DNA of 64,000 bases, from the NCBI GenBank assembly GCA_019242475.1, contig JAFAVK010000119.1:1-64000 (forward strand), given 5' to 3'. Under the pieces are notes generated by a model, which saw only the letters and a list, made by a program, of their open reading frames with translations, searched no databases and had not been told where the DNA came from. Below are positions 50,323 through 58,615 of the stretch, in pieces (the stretch's first letter is position 1; each line of letters begins with the position of its first letter). Origin of the DNA: Acidobacteriota bacterium (lineage in GTDB: Bacteria > Acidobacteriota > Blastocatellia > Pyrinomonadales > Pyrinomonadaceae). The position numbers were made by a program, and so were the translations under genes.

Positions 50323-51297
50323 ATGAGAGCAGCGTTCCGCAGAAGGGCCACGGCGCACGTCCTGTTGAGGGTCGCGGTTGCGACCCTGTCGGTCGTGTTC
50401 GTGGGCGGGCGCGCTCTCGCGGCCGACGGCGGCAACGACGGCAAGGCCACTAATCCCGCCCCCTCGCGGGGGATTACGACGAACATGAAGGTTGCTAACT
50501 TCGACGACGCGCTCTCGACGGCGCTCGCGCGGCGCGGGGCGGCGTCGCGCGTCGCATGCGACGGGCGCGACCCCGTGGCCCGCCGCATCCTGAACGAGTA
50601 CGGCGCGGTCTTCTTCGCCTCTAACGGCGCGGTGCCGCCGCCCGTCTGCATCTTCGCGGGGGCCGAGGAGGTCGAGTCGTTCCAGCGCGCGGCGAACGCC
50701 TCGGCGCGGGAGGTCGGCGGGGTGTTGATTGAATTGCAGCCGTCCGCGATGCGCGCGCTGCTGGCCGCGCGCGTCGAGGCGCAGGCCGAGGGGCTCGACA
50801 TCACGCCGCGCGACGGCGCGGAGTCGGCGCGCCGCGGCTACGCGGACACGGTCAGGCTCTGGAACTCGCGCCTGCTGCCCGCGCTCGAATACTGGCGCGC
50901 TCAGGGAAGGCTGACCGACGAGGAGGCCGAGCGCGTGCGACGGCTCCCCGTGCGCGAGCAGGTCGGCGCCGTGCTCGAACTCGAACGCGCGGGCGTCTAC
51001 TTCAGCAAGGATTTCTCCAAGTCGATTCTCTATTCGGTCGCCGCGCCCGGCGCGTCGCAGCACCTCTCGCTCCTGGCCTTCGACGCGGCCGAGTACGGCG
51101 ACGGGCGCGTGCGACAGATACTCGCGCGCCACGGCTGGTTCCGCACCGTCCGCAGCGACTGCCCGCACTTCACATACCTCGGACTGCCCGAGAGCCGCCT
51201 GCCCGCGCACGGCCTGAAGAGGGTCGAGACCGCCGACGGCGAGTTCTGGGTGCCGAACAGCGGCGAGTTGCAGCCGGAGTTAGCTCAGAAGCGTTAA
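50323..51297 (+). CDS. Secreted M15-like (VanY-type) D,D-peptidase-related protein
   Basis: The 324-residue protein has a signal peptide ending RALA-AD. Near the C-terminus, GASQHLSLLAFD (about 243-254) matches the M15 pattern S-x-H-x-x-G-x-A-x-D except that Gly is Leu, and CPHFTYLG supplies the second His. These would be the zinc ligands of a D-Ala-D-Ala or peptidoglycan peptidase. The N-terminal two thirds are not recognised. The loss of the Gly suggests either a divergent active site or a binding role. It lies in a run of envelope-related secreted proteins. Confidence 0.6.
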   Translation: MRAAFRRRATAHVLLRVAVATLSVVFVGGRALAADGGNDGKATNPAPSRGITTNMKVANFDDALSTALARRGAASRVACDGRDPVARRILNEYGAVFFASNGAVPPPVCIFAGAEEVESFQRAANASAREVGGVLIELQPSAMRALLAARVEAQAEGLDITPRDGAESARRGYADTVRLWNSRLLPALEYWRAQGRLTDEEAERVRRLPVREQVGAVLELERAGVYFSKDFSKSILYSVAAPGASQHLSLLAFDAAEYGDGRVRQILARHGWFRTVRSDCPHFTYLGLPESRLPAHGLKRVETADGEFWVPNSGELQPELAQKR

Positions 51298-51311
51298 TCA
51301 GAAAACTTCTC

Positions 51312-51388
51312 AACACAGAGACGCGGAGACACAGCTTGAAGAGGAATTCTCAACAAGCTGTGTCTCCGCGTCTCCGTGTCTCTGTGTT
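51312..51388. repeat. Octad-armed inverted repeat, CACAGAGA type, unequal arms
   Basis: The left arm is CACAGAGA, CGCGGAGA, CACAGCTT. The complement of the right arm is CACAGAGA, CACGGAGA, CGCGGAGA, CACAGCTT, so the right arm has exactly one additional 8-base unit. The loop TTGAAGAGGAATTCTCAAC is nearly the same as at 38262. It lies between the M15-like gene and the APC permease, and its right end is 15 bases from a -10 box. Confidence 0.9.
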
Positions 51389-51402
51389 AACCCCGCATCC
51401 GG

Positions 51403-51408
51403 TATACT
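51403..51408 (+). promoter_or_regulatory. Possible -10 box of a leaderless APC-permease transcript
   Basis: TATACT ends 9 bases before the GTG start at 51418, and no Shine-Dalgarno is present. Transcription would start at or next to the start codon. The -35 position falls within the octad repeat arm. Confidence 0.4.
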
Positions 51409-51417
51409 CTCGGGTTA

Positions 51418-52911
51418 GTGCGGGACGAACACCCAACGGCAGTAAGCGAAGCTTCGACGGAAAACTATTCCGTGACGGCGGAGCCCCGGCTCATCCGCGG
51501 CGTGGGGCTCGCGGGCGCGACGACGCTGAACATGATCGACATGATCGGCGTCGGGCCTTTCATCACGCTCCCGCTCATCGTGGCGGCGATGGGCGGGCCG
51601 CAGGCGATGGTCGGGTGGGTCGTGGGCGCCGTGCTCGTCGTCTGCGACGGGCTGGTCTGGGCCGAGCTGGGCGCGGCGATGCCGGGGACGGGCGGGACGT
51701 ACCGCTACCTCGGCGAGATTTACGGGAAGGGTCGGCTGGGGCGCCTGATGTCTTTCCTCTTCGTCTGGCAACTGACCTTCAGCGCGCCGCTCTCCATCGC
51801 CTCGGGCTGCATCGGCTTCGCGATGTACGCCGCCTACGCCTTCCCCGCGCTCGACGCGGAGTGGGCCGCGCGGACTTTGCACGTCCCACTCCCTTTGCTC
51901 GGCGACATCAACCTGAGCATGTCGGTCACGCCCGGCACCTTCGTCGCCGTCGGGACGTGCGCGGTCGCTGTTCTACTGCTCTACCGCAAGATCACCATCA
52001 TCGAGCGCCTGTCGAACCTGCTCTGGCTCGGCGTGATGCTGACGATTGTGTGGATCGTCGCGTCGGGCCTCTGGCACTTCGACCCCGTGCTCGCCTTCGA
52101 CTTCCCGCCGGGCGCGTTCGCGCTCCGCCCCGAGTTCTTCTACGGCCTGGGCTCGGCGCTCCTCATCGCGGTCTACGACTACTGGGGCTACTACAACGTC
52201 TGCTTCCTCGGCGGCGAGGTGCGCGACCCCGGCCGCACCATCCCGCGCGCGGTGCTGCTTTCGATAGCTTTGGTCGCGCTGATTTACATCGTGATGAACG
52301 TCTCCGTCCTCGGCGTCATCCCCTGGCGCGAGTTCATGGCAACCGCCCACTCGGACGCGCAGAGCTACGTCATCTCTTCGTTCATGGAGCGTCTGTACGG
52401 GCGCGGGGCGGGGCTTCTGGCGACGGCGCTCATCATGTGGACGGCCTTCGCGTCGGTCTTCTCGCTGCTGCTGGGCTACTCGCGCGTGCCCTACGCGGCG
52501 GCCGAGGACGGGAACTACTTCCGCGTCTTCGCGCGCGTGCACGAGCGCCACCGCTTCCCGTACGTCTCTCTGCTCGTGCTCGGGGGGCTGGCCGCGCTGT
52601 TCTGCTTCTTCCGGCTGGCGGACGTGATCAAGGCGCTCGTCTGCATCCGCATCGTCGTGCAGTTCCTCGCGCAGACCGTGGGCGTCATCGTGCTGCGCGT
52701 GCGCCGGCCCGACCTGCCGCGGCCGTTCCGCATGTGGCTCTACCCTCTGCCGGCGCTGCTGGCGTTCGCCGGATTCGTCTACGTGCTCCTGATGCGGGAC
52801 AACTTTCAGAAAGAGATACGGCTGGCCTTCGTGCTCATCGTCGCCGGAATCATCGTTTACCTGTCGAGGGCGCGCGCGCGGGGCGAGTGGCCGTTCTTGA
52901 AAGAGAGTTAG
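51418..52911 (+). CDS. APC family amino-acid permease
   Basis: The 497-residue protein has about 12 transmembrane helices with the APC fold. The helix 1 motif NMIDMIGVGPFITLP corresponds to the GxG unwound segment that binds the amino-acid backbone. Helix 6 has LIAVYDYWGYYNV. It should import an amino acid by proton or substrate exchange; the specificity is unclear. The GTG start has no Shine-Dalgarno. The next gene is a secreted dipeptidyl-peptidase only 27 bases downstream, so a peptide/amino-acid use operon is likely. Confidence 0.9.
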   Translation: MRDEHPTAVSEASTENYSVTAEPRLIRGVGLAGATTLNMIDMIGVGPFITLPLIVAAMGGPQAMVGWVVGAVLVVCDGLVWAELGAAMPGTGGTYRYLGEIYGKGRLGRLMSFLFVWQLTFSAPLSIASGCIGFAMYAAYAFPALDAEWAARTLHVPLPLLGDINLSMSVTPGTFVAVGTCAVAVLLLYRKITIIERLSNLLWLGVMLTIVWIVASGLWHFDPVLAFDFPPGAFALRPEFFYGLGSALLIAVYDYWGYYNVCFLGGEVRDPGRTIPRAVLLSIALVALIYIVMNVSVLGVIPWREFMATAHSDAQSYVISSFMERLYGRGAGLLATALIMWTAFASVFSLLLGYSRVPYAAAEDGNYFRVFARVHERHRFPYVSLLVLGGLAALFCFFRLADVIKALVCIRIVVQFLAQTVGVIVLRVRRPDLPRPFRMWLYPLPALLAFAGFVYVLLMRDNFQKEIRLAFVLIVAGIIVYLSRARARGEWPFLKES

Positions 52912-52938
52912 TGTGTCTTATCGTTGAGGAGGGATGTT

Positions 52939-55047
52939 TTGAAGAGGAGCCGGTTGAGGGCGACGAATCTTTTGTTGACGGCCGCGCTGCTGGCCGTCTC
53001 GTTCGTGCCGCGCGCGCTGGCGGACGAAGGGATGTGGACTTTCGACAACCCGCCGCTCAAGCTCTGGAAGGAGCGGTACGGGTTCGAGCCGACGGCGGCG
53101 TGGCTCGAACGTCTGCGGTTGTCAACCGCGAGGCTCGCCGAAGTCGGGACGACGACGGGAGGCGGCACCGGCGCGTTCGTCTCCGCGGACGGGCTCATCG
53201 CGACGAACCAGCACGTCGGCGCGAGCCAGCTCGGGAAGCTCTCGACGCCGGAGCGCGACCTCGTCAAGAACGGCTTCTACGCGCGCACGCGCGGGGAGGA
53301 GTTGAAGTGTCCCGACTACGAGGTGAGCGTGCTCGTCTCTTACGAGGACGTGACGGCGCGCGTGCAGGGCGCGGTGAAGAAGGGGGCGAGCCCCGCCGAG
53401 GCGAACGCGCAGCGGCAGGCGGAGATCGCCGCGGTAGAGAAAGAGTCGGCGCAGAAGACTGGCTTCGGCGGCAACGTCGTCAAGCTCTACAGCGGCGGCG
53501 AGTACTGGCTCTACCGCTACAAGCGCTACACGGACGTGCGGCTCGTCTTCGCGCCCGAGGAGCAGGCGGCCTTCTTCGGCGGCGACTACGACAACTTCAC
53601 CTACCCGCGCTACGACCTCGACATCTCCTTCTTCCGCGTCTACGAGAGCGGCCAGCCCGCTCGGACGGAGAACTATTTGAGGTGGTCGAAGGCCGGGCCG
53701 CAGGAGGGCGAGTTCGTCGTCGCCTCCGGCTACCCCGGCGCGACCGACCGCCTGTTGACGGTCGCGCAGCTCAAGTACCAGCGCGACGCCGGCAACCCTT
53801 TGCAGATGCGCGTGTGGACTTCCCGCCGCGACGCGCTCGCCGCCTACGCCGCGCGCGGCCCCGAGCAGGCGCGCCGCGCGCAGTCCGCGAAGCGCTCTTT
53901 GGAGAATTCGATCAAGCGGCTCGTCGGCCAGCAGGAGGGACTGAGCAGCCCGAGGTCTTTCGCGCGGAAGGAGGCCGAGGAGAAGGCGCTGCGCGAGGCG
54001 GTCGCCGCGCGGCCCGAACTCCAACGCGAGTACGCGGGCGCGTGGGGCGAGATCGAGGCCGCCTACCGCGACTACCCCTCGACGGCGAAGCGCGTCGCCT
54101 TCACCACGCTCGTCCCCTCGCGCCTCGGTACCATCGCCTCGAACCTCGTCCGCCGCGCCGAAGAAGTCCGCAAGCCCGACGCGCAGCGCTACGCCGAGTT
54201 CCGCGAAGGCAGACTCCCGGCGCTCGCGCTTAGCATCCTCTCGCCCGCGCCCGTCTACGCGGACATGGAGGAGGCGGTGCTCGCCGCCTGGTTCAAGGAG
54301 GCGCGTGAAGCGCTCGGCGCGGACGACCCGTTCGTGCGCGCCGCGCTCGGCGGCTCGACGCCCGAAGAGGCGGCGCGCAAGTTAATCGCGGGGACGAAGC
54401 TCGCCGACGTCAACGTGCGCCGCGCGCTCCTCGAAGGCGGCGCGGAGGCGATAGCCAAGTCCGACGACCCGCTCATCGTCCTGGCGCGGAACGTGGAGCC
54501 GACCTACCGCGAGCTGCGCGCGTGGGAGGAGTCGCACGTGAAGGGCGTCGAGGCGTCGGCCGGGCAGAGGATCGCGCTCGCGCGCTTCGGCGTCTACGGC
54601 AAATCCACCTACCCGGACGCGACCTCGACGCTGCGCGTGACCTACGGCACGGTGAAGGGGTACGAGGAGGACACGACGCTCGTCCCCTTCAAGACGACCT
54701 TCTACGGCCTCTACGACCGCGCCGAAGGCTTCGGGGGCAAGCCGCCTTACGAGCTGCCGGCGCGCTTCCGGGACGGGAAGGGGAGGCTTGAGCTTTCGAC
54801 GCCGCTCGACTTCGTCTACACGGCCGACACCATCGGCGGCATGTCCGGCAGCCCCGTCGTCAACCGCGACGCGGAGGTCGTCGGCCTCAACTTCGACAGC
54901 AACGTCCAGAAGCTCCCGAACCGCTACTGGTACGTTGACGAGGCGGACGGCGGGCGCGCCGTCGCCGTCCACTCGTCGGCCGTCCTCGAAGCCCTCCGCA
55001 AGCTCTACGACGCGAGCCCCCTCGTCGAAGAGCTGACGCGGCCGTGA
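52939..55047 (+). CDS. S46 family serine peptidase (dipeptidyl-peptidase 7/11 type), copy 2
   Basis: The 702-residue protein has a signal peptide ending ALA-DEGMW, as in copy 1. The triad is His92 (GLIATNQH), Asp228 (PRYDLDISFFRVY) and Ser636 (GGMSGSP). The residue before the active Ser is Met instead of the usual Asn seen in copy 1, and the proteins differ throughout, so this is an old paralogue. The TTG at 52939 has AGGAGG 6 bases upstream, a better start than the TTG at 52924. It is co-transcribed with the amino-acid permease. Confidence 0.93.
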   Translation: MKRSRLRATNLLLTAALLAVSFVPRALADEGMWTFDNPPLKLWKERYGFEPTAAWLERLRLSTARLAEVGTTTGGGTGAFVSADGLIATNQHVGASQLGKLSTPERDLVKNGFYARTRGEELKCPDYEVSVLVSYEDVTARVQGAVKKGASPAEANAQRQAEIAAVEKESAQKTGFGGNVVKLYSGGEYWLYRYKRYTDVRLVFAPEEQAAFFGGDYDNFTYPRYDLDISFFRVYESGQPARTENYLRWSKAGPQEGEFVVASGYPGATDRLLTVAQLKYQRDAGNPLQMRVWTSRRDALAAYAARGPEQARRAQSAKRSLENSIKRLVGQQEGLSSPRSFARKEAEEKALREAVAARPELQREYAGAWGEIEAAYRDYPSTAKRVAFTTLVPSRLGTIASNLVRRAEEVRKPDAQRYAEFREGRLPALALSILSPAPVYADMEEAVLAAWFKEAREALGADDPFVRAALGGSTPEEAARKLIAGTKLADVNVRRALLEGGAEAIAKSDDPLIVLARNVEPTYRELRAWEESHVKGVEASAGQRIALARFGVYGKSTYPDATSTLRVTYGTVKGYEEDTTLVPFKTTFYGLYDRAEGFGGKPPYELPARFRDGKGRLELSTPLDFVYTADTIGGMSGSPVVNRDAEVVGLNFDSNVQKLPNRYWYVDEADGGRAVAVHSSAVLEALRKLYDASPLVEELTRP

Positions 55048-55073
55048 ACTGATAAGGTCAGTCGGAAAGGGGT

Positions 55074-55364
55074 CTAGTCTTCCTGCGGAAGACCTTTGCG
55101 GGACGTGTGGATGACGGCCAGTATTTCGACCTGTGCTTCTTTGATGAGGTAGATGAGGCGGTATGGGCTTTCCAAGACCTGCCGTACTTCGTCTATCTCG
55201 TACTCGGGAACCATGCGCCCGGAGTGAGGGAAGGCGGCGATCTGCTCTGAACGATTCACCAGCCGCTCGGCGATTCTGCGCGAGTACTCGGGCGAGGTTT
55301 GCGCGTGGTAATCGCAAATCGCCTCAAGCTGCTTGAGTGCTGCCTCTGTCCAGAGGACTCTCAC
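55074..55364 (-). CDS. ParE/RelE-superfamily toxin
   Basis: The 96-residue protein begins VLWTEAALKQLEAICDYHA and has the FPHSGRMVPEYEIDEVRQV segment and the YRLIYLI-x-VEILAVIHTSR ending. These are the hallmarks of ParE-type toxins, which poison gyrase, as opposed to mRNA-cutting RelE. The start overlaps the upstream antitoxin stop by 4 bases (ATGA), the usual toxin-antitoxin arrangement. Confidence 0.9.
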   Translation of the reverse strand: MRVLWTEAALKQLEAICDYHAQTSPEYSRRIAERLVNRSEQIAAFPHSGRMVPEYEIDEVRQVLESPYRLIYLIKEAQVEILAVIHTSRKGLPQED

Positions 55365-55552
55365 TGCCGCGCTAACCCGAGCCGCGCCCGCACGTCCTCG
55401 ACGCTCGTCAGGTTCCCCGCGCGGCTATCTTCGAGCCCGGCCTCGATGGCCTGCCGGACGTAGATTTCGTGCATGAGGTCGTCCCAGGTGGCGTCCTCGG
55501 GCAGACGCTCAATCAGGCGCCGCGCTTCCTCTTTAACGCTCACTGCTTCCAT
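55361..55552 (-). CDS. Antitoxin of the ParE-type module
   Basis: The 63-residue acidic protein has an N-terminal helix (SVKEEARRLIERLPEDATWDDLMHEI) and a C-terminal region (SVEDVRARLGL). It should neutralise the ParE-like toxin encoded after it. The N-terminal segment resembles short antitoxins that lack an obvious ribbon-helix-helix, so DNA binding is uncertain. GAGGAG lies 10 bases upstream of the ATG. Confidence 0.82.
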   Translation of the reverse strand: MEAVSVKEEARRLIERLPEDATWDDLMHEIYVRQAIEAGLEDSRAGNLTSVEDVRARLGLARQ

Positions 55553-55636
55553 GAAAGGTAAACTCCTCGGCCGAGATTGCCGACAGTATAGCGGCCGGCG
55601 GAATTAAGAGGCAACGGCGTTTCAACCCATAGACGA

Positions 55637-55680
55637 GGAGGCGCGGCTTGAAGATTTATAAATCTTCAAGCCGCGCCTCC
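55637..55680. repeat. Perfect 44-base palindrome related to the CTTGAAGA elements
   Basis: The 22-base half-site ends with GGCTTGAAGATTTA and is followed at once by its complement, with no loop, then GTTTTG. The half-site resembles the inner part of the octad elements at 38238 and 51312 (GGAGGC-C-GCTTGAAGA), so it is a shortened relative. It lies between the PilZ-like gene and the toxin-antitoxin pair and probably terminates the PilZ transcript. Confidence 0.8.
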
Positions 55681-55703
55681 GTTTTGAATTTGTTGCCGTC
55701 GCC

Positions 55704-56087
55704 TCAGTTCAAGACCGTCGGGTTAACGTCGGCGGGGTCGTCGGCCGCCTCGCCCTCCCGCAGTTGGGCGAGGTGCTGGCGGCGGAGCTGTTCGACGAGG
55801 CGGGAGAGGTCGGCGAGCTGGTCTTCCATCAGGTCGTGGAAGACGACGCCGAAGCCGACGCGCTCCATGTGGTACTTGACCCGGCCCGAGAGGCGCAGCC
55901 AGCGGTTCTCGGGCGTCCAGACGCGGAGGTGGAGGCTCTGCCCCTCGATGACGATGGCCTTCGTCTTCACGAAACACTCCCGGAGGCCGATGCTCGTGAC
56001 CGTGCCGCTGCGCGGCGTGTCGGGCGTCGGCCCGAAGGCGCAGGAGAGTTCGGAGAGGAAGCGCGTCTTTTTACTCGCGTCGTTCAT
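55704..56087 (-). CDS. PilZ-like domain protein
   Basis: The 127-residue protein matches the PilZ fold in GTVTSIGLRECFVKT, GQSLHLRVWTP and LRLSGRVKYHMERVGFGVVF. It lacks a clear N-terminal RxxxR, so c-di-GMP binding is uncertain; it may be a degenerate PilZ. It lies 23 bases downstream of the GGDEF-EAL gene on the same strand, so the two form a likely operon linking c-di-GMP turnover to an effector. The ATG ending at 56087 is preferred; the longer frame overlaps the EAL gene. Confidence 0.7.
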   Translation of the reverse strand: MNDASKKTRFLSELSCAFGPTPDTPRSGTVTSIGLRECFVKTKAIVIEGQSLHLRVWTPENRWLRLSGRVKYHMERVGFGVVFHDLMEDQLADLSRLVEQLRRQHLAQLREGEAADDPADVNPTVLN

Positions 56088-56110
56088 GGCGGTGCGGCCC
56101 TTCGTTCCTT

Positions 56111-58615
56111 TCAGTCGGCGGAGACCATGCGGAGCGACTTCACGCTCGTGTTCGGGACGGGAGGCTGAGGCGGCTCTTCGGGCATGTGCACCTTCCGCAC
56201 CTTCTCGTTGGTCTCGACGATGATCTTCTCGGCGTCGGCCGGGCTCGACGGCCGCGAGAAGTAGTAGCCCTGCCCGTACTCGCACTTGAGGTCGCGCAGA
56301 ATCTTGAGCTGATCCTTGGTCTCGACGCCCTCGGCCACCACGTCCATCCCCAAGACCTGCGCGAGCATGATGATGGTGCGGACGATCTCGACGTTCTCGG
56401 CGTTGCTCGCCATGCGGGTGACGAACGAGCGGTCGATCTTCAACGTGTCAATCGGGAAGCGGTGCAGGTAACTCAGTGAAGAGTAGCCCGTCCCGAAGTC
56501 GTCGATGGCGAGCTGCACGCCGAGGTCGCGCAGGTGGCGCAGCATCTCGGTCGCCGTGTCGATGTTCTCCATGACGGCGCCCTCGGTGATTTCGAGCTTG
56601 AGCTGGCGCGGGTTGAGCCCCGTCTTGCGGAGCACGCTGTCCACCTGCGCCATCAGCAGCGTGTGGTTGAACTGCTTGGCCGAGAGGTTGACGCTCATGA
56701 AGAAGGGCGACGCCTGCGGGTACTTCTCCTGCCACTCGTGCATCTGCCGGCAGGCTTCTTCCAACGCCCACTCGCCGAGCTGGATGATCTGCCCCGTCTC
56801 CTCCGCGATGGGGATGAAGTCGAGCGGCGAGACGAGGCCGCGCTCCGGGTGGTGCCAGCGGATGAGCGCCTCGAAGCCGCAGAGCTTGAAGTTGTCGAGC
56901 GAGACGATGGGCTGGTAGAGCAGGAAGAACTGCCCCTTCTCCAGCGCCTTCCGCAGGTCGGTCTCGATCTGGAGGAGGTTGACGGCCGACGCGTGCATGC
57001 TGTGGTCGAAGACGACGTGCCGCGCCTTGCCGAGCGACTTCGCGCGGTACATCGCCGTGTCGGCGTCGCGCAGGATGTCCTCGGGGTCGGAGTAGCTGCC
57101 GGAGCCGACCGCGACGCCGATGCTCATCGTCGTGAAGACCTCGCGCCCCGAAAGGACGATGGCCGCCGAGACCTCCTTCTGGATGCGCTCGGCCACGCTC
57201 ATGGCCTCGCCGTCGCTCGCCAGGTCGTCGAGCAGGATCGTGAACTCGTCGCCGCCGACGCGCGCGACCGTGTCGCCCTGGCGCAGGCAGCTCTCAAGGC
57301 GCCGCGCGACTTCGACCAACAACTGGTCGCCCGCGACGTGGCCCAGGCTGTCGTTGATGACCTTGAAGCGGTCGAGGTCGAGGAAGAGGACGGCGAAGCG
57401 GCGCGTGGGCACGCGCTTGGCGCGCGCGATGGTGAGCTTGACGTGGTCGGCGAAGAGCGCGCGGTTCGGCAGCCCGGTCAGCGGGTCGTGGAAGGCGTCG
57501 TGGCGGAGCTGCTCCTCGGACTGCTTGCGCTCGGTGATGTCTTGCAGCTGGAGGATGAGGTAGGTTCCGTCGTCGCGCGTGTCGGTGAAGCGCGCCACGT
57601 TCCAGAGCGCCCAGACCTGCTCGCCGCCGCGGCGCTGGTGGCGCACCTCCATTTGCAAGAAGTCGGAGCGGCGCTTGAGCATGCTCTTCAGCCCCGCGAC
57701 CGCCGTCACGAAGTCGTCCTTGTGCGTGACCGCCTTGAGGCTCGAATACATCAGCTCCGACTCCGCGTAGCCGAGGAAGTCGCAGAGCGAGCGGTTGACC
57801 CAGAGCAGGTTCCCCTTCGCGGAGAGGATCGCCATGCCGATGGCCGCGTGCTCGAAGGCCGCGCCGAAGGCGTGCGTCGAAGAGAACTGTTCGCGCCCGC
57901 GGTGCCCGGGCCACGCGCGCTCGGCCGAAGGGCGTGCGCGGTGCGCATGGTAGAGCGCGTCGGCCGCCGCCGCCGCCGAGGCCACCGCGAGGAGGGCGTC
58001 GAGCGCTACGCCCGCGGGCACCTGCGCGGCCAGCGCGGCGAGCGAGGAGGTGACAAGGTAGGCGGTGAAAGTCCAGGCGAGGGCGTCGAGGAGTGCGCGC
58101 GGCGCCGAGCGCGCGGCGGTGCTGCGGCCGTAGGCCGACACTTGCGCCGACCCGATGGCCGACTGTAGGAAGGAGAAGAGGAGCGCGGCGAAGGCCGCCG
58201 TGAACGCGGGCGCCTTCGGCGACAGCAGGCCGAGCCAGTGCGCGCACCACCCCGTCAAAAGAGTCGCCGCCGCCGCGGGCGCCGAGTCGTGGAGGAGCGC
58301 CGAGCCGCGGCGCGAGAGTCTGAGCGAAGAGACGACGCCCGCCGCGGCCGCCAGCGGCACGGCCGCCGTGAAGCCGTAGAGCAGAGCCGTCAGCAGCACG
58401 AAGGCCGCCGAGACGGGGACGGCGCTCGCCGCGTACGGGACTTTGACGTAGAGGCGCGTGCCGAGCGTCAGCGCGCAGAAGGCGAGCATGAGGTAGCGCG
58501 CGTCCCAGAGCAGGCGCGCCGAGGCGGGGAGCGAGACGGCCAGCGCGGCCAGGCCCAGGAGGGCCGCCGCGAGCGCGTAGGCGCGGGCCGGTCGCTTCGT
58601 GTATGTCAAGATCAT
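56111..58615 (-). CDS. Membrane GGDEF-EAL c-di-GMP enzyme with PAS sensor
   Basis: The 834-residue protein has an N-terminal membrane domain with about 7 hydrophobic helices (1-225). A PAS domain follows (about 240-355, ending LQLQDITERKQSEEQL). The GGDEF domain (about 365-530) has the intact motif VARVGGDEFTILL. The EAL domain (about 545-795) has FEALIRWHHPE, EITEGAVMEN and DDFGTGYSSLSYL. Both catalytic motifs look intact, so it could make or degrade c-di-GMP according to the signal. The C-terminal tail is Pro-rich. It is followed by a PilZ-like gene. Confidence 0.94.
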   Translation of the reverse strand: MILTYTKRPARAYALAAALLGLAALAVSLPASARLLWDARYLMLAFCALTLGTRLYVKVPYAASAVPVSAAFVLLTALLYGFTAAVPLAAAAGVVSSLRLSRRGSALLHDSAPAAAATLLTGWCAHWLGLLSPKAPAFTAAFAALLFSFLQSAIGSAQVSAYGRSTAARSAPRALLDALAWTFTAYLVTSSLAALAAQVPAGVALDALLAVASAAAAADALYHAHRARPSAERAWPGHRGREQFSSTHAFGAAFEHAAIGMAILSAKGNLLWVNRSLCDFLGYAESELMYSSLKAVTHKDDFVTAVAGLKSMLKRRSDFLQMEVRHQRRGGEQVWALWNVARFTDTRDDGTYLILQLQDITERKQSEEQLRHDAFHDPLTGLPNRALFADHVKLTIARAKRVPTRRFAVLFLDLDRFKVINDSLGHVAGDQLLVEVARRLESCLRQGDTVARVGGDEFTILLDDLASDGEAMSVAERIQKEVSAAIVLSGREVFTTMSIGVAVGSGSYSDPEDILRDADTAMYRAKSLGKARHVVFDHSMHASAVNLLQIETDLRKALEKGQFFLLYQPIVSLDNFKLCGFEALIRWHHPERGLVSPLDFIPIAEETGQIIQLGEWALEEACRQMHEWQEKYPQASPFFMSVNLSAKQFNHTLLMAQVDSVLRKTGLNPRQLKLEITEGAVMENIDTATEMLRHLRDLGVQLAIDDFGTGYSSLSYLHRFPIDTLKIDRSFVTRMASNAENVEIVRTIIMLAQVLGMDVVAEGVETKDQLKILRDLKCEYGQGYYFSRPSSPADAEKIIVETNEKVRKVHMPEEPPQPPVPNTSVKSLRMVSAD

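Noticed and set aside
51336..54233. A 965-residue plus-strand frame overlapping the APC permease and S46 genes in another frame
   Set aside because: It is Arg-rich low-complexity sequence crossing two genes with clear families; it is a shadow frame.
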